From Fremontodendron californicum (Eukaryota; Streptophyta; Magnoliopsida; Malvales; Malvaceae), in the NCBI GenBank assembly GCA_030761205.1, contig JAULJL010000002.1, positions 20,749,010-20,813,009 on the forward strand: DNA of 64,000 nt, read 5' to 3'. The position numbers and the translations under genes are program-made. Position 1 is the first letter of the stretch; each line of letters opens with the position of its first letter. Of this stretch, positions 57,001 to 64,000 are shown one piece after another. Below the pieces are notes generated by a model. That model was not told the origin of the DNA and did not search any database. It worked only from the letters and a program-made list of their open reading frames with translations.

Positions 57001-57639
57001 TATTTTCAAATTAAAATCAAAAGAAACTCATCAAAATATCAATGAAAACAGCAATGAATGGAAATGCAAGGAAAGTATAAGAGTATGGTGCTTTAAGCAA
57101 CCTCTCAAAGCTATATTGCAAGCTTTTCTTCCTTTTCCTTTCTTTTCCTTTCTTTGCCTTTCTAATCTTTTCTTTTTTTGCCTTTCAGAAATGGAGAGAA
57201 AATCAGCCAAACAAGAGTGTGAATGAGTGAAAGAGAGACGCCCCTTTGATAGTGTGGCCGGTTGGCCTAGGAAGAACCTAGGAGGTTCTAGAATTTTTTT
57301 TAACAAATTTGATCCTATGTCCTTCAATTCAAGATGCCTTCTATGTAGGATTCTCACCCTTAGATTAGAATCATCAGCCCTTGAATTATGATGTCATAAA
57401 GATGTCATAAATAGGCTCTCTCTCCAACCATTGGTTAATGTGTTGCAAAATCAATGGCTTGAACACAGAAAATAACTACCTTCCTCTTCACCCTTGGCCA
57501 TTTGATAAAAAGTCAAAAAATATCTGCCCTCTATTAGGCTTTGGCCGACTGACCCCTCATCTTCCAGCCCATGCTTCAGTTTTTTAAAAGCAAGAAAAGG
57601 CACTTTTCGGTTTCTTGGGTAAAATGACCATTTTGATCT

Positions 57640-58230
57640 TCGAACCTAAATAAAGAGCAAACGGACTCCAAATTCAAAATTAATTTTTTTAATACTTCTG
57701 AAATAATTTTCAAAATTTTAGAAGTTTTCAAAATTTTCCGAGCTCATTTGCTATTTATTTGGATTTTTTCTTCCAAAATTGCCCTTTCGTGCACCCGAAC
57801 TTTCACCATTTTTAAACGAGCTCCGAATCCAGATTTTTCTTGACCAATATCTTCCAAATAATTGAAAAGTATGATCTAGAAGTTTTCATAATTTTTGGAA
57901 CACTTTTAGTATTTTTTTGGGATTTATCCGCTTGAATTACTACATAGTGGGTCCGGGATTTGGCCATTTTGCAAATGAACTCCGAACTACGAATCCATAT
58001 TTTCTTTTGCCAATCTCTTCCAAATAATTTAAGAATGAGATCTGCAAATTTTCAGAATTTTTGGAGCTCATTTGGTATTTTTTTGGGGATTTATCTTCTT
58101 GAATTTCTACATAGGGGACCCAGGATTTTGCCATTTTGCAAACGAACTCCGAATCCGGATTCTCTTTCGCCAATCATTTCGAAATGATTTAAGAATGAGA
58201 TCTACAAATTTTTAGACCTTTTGGAGTTCA
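57640..58230 (-). repeat. LTR subrepeats, about 145 bp unit (D 5' LTR)
   Basis: Counterpart of 39100-39690. Units recur near 57780, 57950 and 58130 with 'gcaaa(c/t)gaactccgaatcc'. Confidence 0.8.
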
Positions 58231-58869
58231 TTTGCTATTTTCCCAAATTTTCCAATTTTGCCCTTTTGCCTCCGAAGCCCGGTTTTGCTCATAATAAATC
58301 CGATTTTTAGATTTTCTTTTCTTGGGCCTTTGTCATATACTGAATTGGAGTTGGTCCAAAAATGCCCAATTTTTACGATCAAGTTCCTTTCCAATTTGAT
58401 TTTTCCTTTTTTCAGTATCGGAAATCTCCTCGTTTTTTCGTTTTTCCTCCAATTGGCTTTTCTCTCGAAATTTCTTCAAACTGAGCCTTGGGCTATCCTT
58501 GTTTAATCACTCCTCATCAATTAAGGGCTTTAGTTTTGTCGAATCGGGCCATTTTTGCAGTTTTCCTCAATTTCACCAAAATCCACCAAAAACCCTAATT
58601 CTCGATTTTCTTTCGGATCGACTTTTCTTTCCTTTTTCTTCAAAGTAGCTTCTTCATTACCTGTATTCAGTGCTTATCTTTCATTTGGAACATTCAATTT
58701 CGATCAATTTTATCGTTTAAGCATTTTTCCCCAAAATTTTTGAACTAGGGTTTCCTTTTTACTGAATCTCCGTAACCCAACTTTCGAACTCCATATCTTT
58801 CAATGTAGAACTCAGATTATCAAAATTCTTTCACCATTTTTCAATTGAACTTTAAATCTTGATTTTGAA

Positions 58870-58930
58870 AGTGTGTTGACTTTTTTAGTTTTTGACTTTT
58901 TGGGGTTGACTTTTTCAAGTTTGACTTTTT
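58870..58930. promoter_or_regulatory. W-box cluster in D 5' LTR (putative promoter region)
   Basis: TTGACT at about 58876, 58892, 58906 and 58921, spaced about 15 bases, each followed by a T run. This LTR would drive transcription of D. Confidence 0.55.
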
Positions 58931-59061
58931 ATGCTCGTCTTCTTAGACTAAGTCTCGGAGTACCACCTGCAGGATGAAAAAAGTCTTTTTACATTCTGAA
59001 ACATCAATTTAGGAAGAAAATATACCTGTTTTAGTGGTCCAGACAAAATTAGGTGTCTACA

Positions 59062-59538
59062 ATAAGAGCACACAAGATTGAAACATGCTTCTTTCTCAAT
59101 CAACATATCATATTAACATTGGCATATAAAGAAAATATAGTATCAAGCTCAATTCTCATGAAAATCTTTTCACCAATAAACTAGTTTTAGACCTATGCAA
59201 TTCATATCTCATCATAGTATTGAAAGTAACTAAAACACACTAAATCAAACTAAAATGAACTTAAAACAAAACAAAACTAAAGGAAATCCTAAATTCTTCC
59301 CCCCACACTTAATTCTTACGTTGTCCTCAATGTAATACTATTATCCCAAATATAAGAATCATGTGTAAAATAAAAGAATTACTAAACAAAACAAACTAAA
59401 GAAAAGTAATAAAAGATAGAATGATGGAGAGTAAGAAATTGCAAATCTGATTGTCATTTATGCTCTCCATCATTTTGGGTTGCCTCCCAAGAAACTCTTT
59501 GTTTATTGTCCTCAGCCCGACTTAGGCCCATGCCATCA
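59062..59538 (-). other. Athila-type 3' UTR, proximal part
   Basis: No gene. It carries 'gggttgcctcccaagaa' (59479) and the C-rich 'ccccccacacttaattctt' (59301-59319). These are stock motifs after integrase in many plant Ty3/gypsy elements. Confidence 0.7.
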
Positions 59539-60450
59539 TTATTCAACATAATTTGGCTCATAGAGTGGTAACTCCTTTACATCTTGTATTGGAAAGTTCT
59601 CATAATAAGGCTTCAATCTATGACCATTCACCTTGAATGCTTTATCTATTTTTGGACTTTCGATTTCAACTACACCATGAGTAAACACATTAGTAATTAC
59701 AAAAGGTCCAACCCAACGAGAACGTAATTTACCTGGAAACAATTTAAGGCGTGAATGGAACAGAAGAACTTTTTGTCCAACAACAAAGTCCTTTCTTGAT
59801 ATCATCTTATCATGGAATGCCTTAGTCTTTTCCTTGTAAATCCTAGAATTCTCATAGGCATCATTCCTTATCTCCTCAAGTTCTTGTAAATGAAGTTTCC
59901 TTTGCTTACCTGCCTCATCCATCTCCATGTTGCATTGTTTGATAGCCCAATATGCCTTATGTTCTAATTCAACCGGAAGATGACAAGGCTTACCATAAAC
60001 AAGTCGATAAGGAGACATACCAATGGGTGTCTTATATGCTGTCCTATAAGCCCAAAGTGCATCATCAAGTCGTAAACTCCAATCCTTCCTATTTGGATTA
60101 ACTGTCTTTTCAAGGATACACTTTACTCCTCGATTTGACACTTCAGCTTGCCCACTAGTTTGAGGATGGTATGATGTAGATACCTTGTGTGAGATGTTAT
60201 ACTTTTTGAAAAGTGCTTCCATGGTGCTTTTGCAAAAGTGAGTACCTCTATCGCTGATTATGGCCTTTAGTGTTCCAAACCTTGCAAAAATGTTAGTCTT
60301 AACAAAATCTGAAACAACTTTAGAGTCATTAGTCCTAGTGGCTTTTGCTTCCACCCACTTTGAAACATAATCAATGGCAAGTAAAATATAAAGATTACCA
60401 AAAGAATAAAGAAAAGGTCCCACGAAATCCATGCCCCATACATCAAAAAT
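59539..60450 (-). pseudogene. Integrase of Athila-type element
   Basis: A 297-codon open stretch with an intact catalytic triad: GMDFVGPF or MDFVGPFLYS for the first aspartate, IISDRGTHFC for the second, and TSGQAEVSNR for the glutamate. The C-terminal part reads FHDKMISRKDFVVGQKVLLF, LKLFPGKLRSRWVGPF and FKVNGHRLKPYYE, the Athila-type ending. A frameshift at about 60465 separates it from the HHCC zinc finger upstream. It is the most intact enzyme domain in the window, but the element itself is broken. Confidence 0.93.
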
Positions 60451-60464
60451 TTCAACAATAAGTA

Positions 60465-61082
60465 TTAAGTTTGAGGCATCTGATTTCTAGCACCTAAATT
60501 ACATGTTCTTTGGCAACGATCACATGACTTGCAAAAGAGGTATGTATCTTTGAACAAGGTAGGCCAATAAAATCCAGAATCGAGTACTTTCATAGCTGTT
60601 CTTTTGGGTCCAAAGTGTCCTCCACATGCATAAAAGTGACAAAAAGTGAGAAAATAATGAAATTCAGATTCGAGTACAGACCTTCTTATAATCTGATCGG
60701 AGCAATGCTTCCAAAGGTAAGGATCATCCCATATGTAGTATTTGGTATCACTCTTGATCTTATTTCTTTGAGCTTGTATCAACTCTTGTGGCAACTGCTT
60801 GGTAACTAAGAAATTAACAATATCGGCATAATAAGGAGTTGTTGTGCTAAGTGAAAAGAGTTGCTCATCTGGAAAGTTCTCATGCAATGGTAGTGCATCC
60901 TCTACATGAACTAAACGGCTAAGATGATCCGCAACTAGATTCTCGCTACCTTTTTTATCTCTTATTTCCAAGTCAAATTCTTGTAAGAGGAGTATCCACC
61001 TAATCAGTCTTGGTTTGGCATCCTTCTTTGCTAGCAAGTACTTAAGAGCTGTATGGTCAGAAAATACAATTCCTTTAGTGCC
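60465..61082 (-). pseudogene. RNase H end and integrase zinc finger of Athila-type element
   Basis: Reads FSDHTALKYLLAKKDAKPR and LIRWILLLQEFDLEIRDKKG, ENLVADHLSRL (RNase H end), then HFYACGGHFGPKRTAMKVL and CKSCDRCQR (HHCC finger). Sequence beyond 61082 belongs to the E LTR, so the first residues of the frame that starts at 61091 are not Athila. Confidence 0.9.
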
Positions 61083-61209
61083 TGTAGACACCTAATTTTG
61101 TCCGGACCACTAAACAGGTATGTTTTCTTCCTATATTGATGTTTTCGAGTATAAAAAGACTGTTTTCACCCTGCAGGTGGTACTCCGAGACTTAGTTTAA
61201 GAGGGCTAG

Positions 61210-61275
61210 CACAAAAAGTCAAACTTGATAAAAGTGAACCTCGAAAAAGTCAACTACTGAAAAAGTCAACCCACT
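61210..61275. promoter_or_regulatory. W-box cluster in E LTR (putative U3)
   Basis: AGTCAA (inverse of TTGACT) at about 61217, 61248 and 61263, with a decayed AGTGAA between them, 130 to 185 bases from the LTR start. Confidence 0.5.
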
Positions 61276-61739
61276 TTCAAAATCAAGATTTTAATTTCAA
61301 TTGAAGAATGGCGAAAGAATTTTGATAATTCGAGGTCTACATTGAAAGATATGGAGTTCGGAAGTTGGGATTTGGAGATTCAGTAGAAAGGAAACCCTAA
61401 TCCGAGACATTTGGGAAAAAGTGCTTAAACGATCAAATTGGTCAAAATTGAAGGTTCCAAATGAAAGATAAGCACTGACTATGGGTAATGGAGAAGTCAC
61501 TTGCAAGAAAAACTGAAAGAAAAGTCAATCCGGGAGAAAATAGAGAATTAGGGTTTTTAGTGGATTTCGGTGAAATCGGGAAGAATCACAGAAATGGCCC
61601 GACTTGGTAAGACCAAAGCCCCCAATGGATGAGGAATGATTAAAAAGGATAGCCCAAGGCTCAGATTGAAGAAAATCTGAAAATCGGACTTGTTTTGAGC
61701 AAAATCGGGTTTCGGAGGCAAAAGGGCAAAATTGGAAAA

Positions 61740-62470
61740 TTTGGGAAAAATAGCAAATGGACTCCAAAAATTTTGAAAATTTTTCAATCTCATTATTAAA
61801 TCATTTGAAAGAGATTGGTGAAAGAAAATCTTGATTCGGAGTTCGTTTGCAAAATGGCCAAATCCCGAGCCTCCTATGCAGTAATTCAAAAATGAAAATC
61901 CCGAAAAAATAGCAAATGAGCTCCAAATCTTCTAAAATTTTGCAAATCTCATTTTTAAATTATTTTAAAGAGATTGGCAGAATAAAATCTTGATTCGGAG
62001 TTCGTTTGCAAATGGCCAAATCCAGGGCCTCCTATGCAATAATTCAAAAAGATAAATCACGAAAAAATAGCAAATGGACTCTAAAAATTCTGAAATTTTG
62101 CAAATCTCATTTTTAAATTATTTGGAAGATATTGGCGAAAAAAAATCTTGATTCGGAGTCCATTTGCAAAATGGCCAAATCCCAAGCCTCCTATGCAGTA
62201 ATTCAAGCCGATAAATCCCGAAAAAATACCAAATTAGCTCCAAAAATTATGAAAGCTTCCAGATCACATTTTTAAATTATTTGGAAGATATTGGTGAAGA
62301 AAAATCTTTATTTGGAGCTCTTTTAAAAAATGGTAAAATGTAGGGGCATAAAAGGGCATTTTTGGAAGAAAAAATCCAAATAAATAGCAAACGGACTCGG
62401 ATAATTTTGAAAACTTCCTGAACTCAATATTATAATATTTTGGAAGTATTAAAAAAAGAAAAATTGAATT
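61740..62470 (+). repeat. LTR subrepeats, about 145 bp unit, 5 copies (element E)
   Basis: Units carry 'aaaatagcaaatg(g/a)(a/g)ctccaaaa', then 'caaatctcatttttaaattatttggaagagattgg' and 'cttgattcggagttcgtttgcaaaatggccaaatcc'. Starts fall near 61750, 61900, 62060, 62225 and 62380. The clearest copy set in the window. Confidence 0.88.
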
Positions 62471-64000
62471 TGGAGTCCGTTTGATATTTATTTGCATCCG
62501 GGGGCAAAGCGGTCATTTCACCCAAGCAACCGAAAAGAGCTTCTTTGGGCCTTTCAAAAAATCAGAGTTGGGCTGGAAAATAGAAGTGTTGGCCTGCCCA
62601 AGCCCAAATGAAGGAGGAAGCTTCTGATTTTTCAATCAAATGGCTAAAAATCAAGAGTTAGTTAGAGATTCTCTTTGATCAAGCCATGGTGATTAAGCCA
62701 CATAGGCCAAGAGAGATGTCAACATTATTCTTTAACAGCTGTAATTTGAGAGAGCTGAGATGCTAATCTAGAGGTGGTAATTTCATGATTTTTCACCTTG
62801 AATTATTAGCCATTTGATGGAAAATTGGTTACACAAAAAATGACAACATCCTAGGGGAGGAGAGAGGTAAAATTCTGCCAACATTAAGGGGAGGTGAGAA
62901 TTTCGAATTTTCAACTTCATTTTGGCTGATTTCTATTAGTTTTTCTTAGTTTTTCTCTTCTTGGTTGAAAGAAAAAAGGAAAAGTTTAGAAAAGAAAGGA
63001 AAGTTTGAAGAGATAAAGCTTGAAATATAGCTTCTTGAGGTTGCTCTTGAGCACCAACTCTTGCACTTTCTTGATTTTCCATTCTTGTTTTTTCTATTTT
63101 GATTACTATTTGGTGATTTTCCATTTTAGATAAATGTTTTTTATTGTTCTTTTTAAGTTCTTCCTTTATCTCTTTCTTAAGTATATTTTTTACATTTTAT
63201 TTTTACAATAAACTCACCATGGCCAAATGTCCTACATTATTTATTTTAAGTTGCTGTTTTGATTTATTTTACCATATTGTTTATGTCATTTTCTTTTATT
63301 TTGATGTTTGAAATGTTGGTAGGTTTTTGCATTTGCATGACATTTAATTTAGTTTTGCATGCTAGTATACCAAGTGTTTGTGAAAATGCCATGTTTGCTA
63401 GTTACATTATGCTATTCGGCCCCCTATTGGAATTCTTGCATTTTATGTGCATTCTTGCCATGTTAGTTGATAGGTTAGCATTTGCATGATATTTGGTTGA
63501 GTTTTTGGTTTAAGCATGCTTTGTGTTTGTCAAAATGCCATGCATATTTTAGTTATTAGGTTTGGTTCATTTGCCATGCATGTTCATGCATTTTAGGTCT
63601 AGGTTGCATTAAATGCCATGCAAGTTCATTTAGGTCTAGGTCACTATATGAATGCCATGCATTTTTCATGACATTTAGGTTTAAGCTCATGCATTTCATG
63701 CACTATGTTTGCTGTACTGTTTCATGCATTTCATGTTCATGCCACTTGAATAATGACTTGAGCCAATTAATGGTTCAAAGTCATGCTCTCTTGAGCACAC
63801 TTGTGGAAAATTAAGTTTGTCAAATTGATTATTCTACCTTTGTGATTTTTTTACTTAGCCAATTTTTATCTAACTTTCAAAAAGTCCTAGCTACTGTTTG
63901 TAAGTCATTTTATGAGTTTCAAATATTTTTACTTTGATTTTTAAATGATTTTATCAAAGGAAAAAATGTGTTTTGGCAAAGCAGTTTTTTTTTCACCCAA

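Larger units (their letters stand above)
35475..59061 (-). mobile_element. Element D: structurally complete 23.6 kb Ogre-like LTR retrotransposon
   Basis: Both LTRs (5048 and 4959 bases), tRNA-Arg-type primer site, leader, ORF1, gag, protease, a probable intron, RT, two RNase H domains, integrase, repeat-rich 3' UTR and polypurine tract are present in Ogre order on the minus strand. Flanks carry a perfect 5 bp duplication. Hand comparison of about 270 bases of the two LTRs (37601 and 56150 onward) gave about 11 substitutions, so the insertion is not recent, roughly one to a few million years. Stops and frameshifts in gag and pol and the RT change YVDD to YVVD make it non-autonomous. It is inserted in an Athila-type element. 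Confidence 0.95.
54103..59061 (-). repeat. 5' LTR of element D (4959 bp)
   Basis: From 'tgtcgcaacc' to 'aggtgtctaca' on the plus strand. It pairs with the LTR at 35475-40522 over its whole length, with scattered substitutions and small indels concentrated in the 'aaatgaaat' array (54820-55210). It contains the 145 bp subrepeats (57640-58230) and W-box cluster (58870-58930). Confidence 0.95.
59062..61082 (-). mobile_element. Athila-type Ty3/gypsy element, pol 3' part (right of D insertion)
   Basis: Minus strand: RNase H end, integrase, and the start of the 3' UTR. The right side is cut within RNase H by the E LTR at 61083; the left side continues past D at 34626-35474. The first five bases (59062-59066, ATAAG) are the second target duplication copy of D. 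Confidence 0.88.
61083..64000 (+). repeat. Element E: Ogre-type LTR, first 2.9 kb (continues off window)
   Basis: Starts TGTAGACACCTAATTTTGTC directly after Athila RNase H sequence. It follows the inverted D LTR through W-boxes, subrepeats and the 'catgcatttcatg' region to about the point matching 55930. It may be a 5' LTR of a full element or a solo LTR. The preceding bases 61078-61082 (gtgcc) should be the target duplication. Short frames (63259-63489 plus and others) are not genes. Confidence 0.92.

Noticed and set aside
35475..59061. D as an active autonomous element
   Set aside because: Stops in gag, YVVD in RT, a frameshifting duplication in RNase H and a frameshift in the integrase finger rule out self-sufficient activity.
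59539..60432. Athila integrase as a domesticated host gene, since its frame is intact
   Set aside because: It sits in normal pol order with broken neighbours, and one open domain in a recent element is not evidence for domestication.

Overview
This 64 kb window is nuclear DNA of a flowering plant, probably a eudicot. It is almost entirely nested, decayed LTR retrotransposons around one small island of host sequence. I see no bacterial-style genes, operons, rRNA or intact tRNA. The species cannot be fixed from the sequence. The polyprotein and ORF1 families look like those annotated in cotton-type genomes, but that is memory and not a search.

At least four elements (called A to E here, E seen only as an LTR) belong to one lineage: giant Ty3/gypsy elements of the Tat/Ogre type. 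The evidence is LTRs of about 5 kb, a primer binding site matching the 3' end of a plant tRNA-Arg, an extra ORF1 ahead of gag, a probable intron between protease and reverse transcriptase, two successive RNase H domains, and tandem-repeat-rich 3' UTRs. A fifth element is an Athila-type Ty3/gypsy pol fragment.

Layout. 1-11312: element B, minus strand, with its 5' LTR at 6408-11312; gag is broken and pol and ORF1 are missing. 11309-21992: 3' part of element A, plus strand (end of gag, protease, RT, integrase, 3' UTR, and a short 3.4 kb LTR); both RNase H domains have been deleted. 21993-27645: host island holding a SINE-like copy and a pentatricopeptide repeat (PPR) pseudogene on the minus strand, whose 5' end is fused to truncated element C. 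27646-34625: element C, minus strand (gag, ORF1, leader, part of the LTR with a large 'acatggca' array). 34626-35474 and 59062-61082: two halves of one Athila-type element (minus). They are split by element D, a structurally complete 23.6 kb Ogre-like element at 35475-59061 (minus) with a perfect 5 bp target duplication, ATAAG. 61083-64000: first part of a plus-strand Ogre-type LTR (E) that cuts into the Athila RNase H region.

No element here looks able to move by itself. D has in-frame stops, a mutated RT active site (YVVD), a 119 bp tandem duplication that shifts the RNase H frame, and a frameshift in the integrase zinc finger. The most interesting points are the complete structure of D, W-box clusters (TTGAC) conserved in all the LTRs, a conserved 5' leader with a direct repeat, the triplicated zinc-knuckle module in B, the probable gag-pol intron in A and D, and the gag/PPR junction. 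I found no clear sign of a wholly new biological system.
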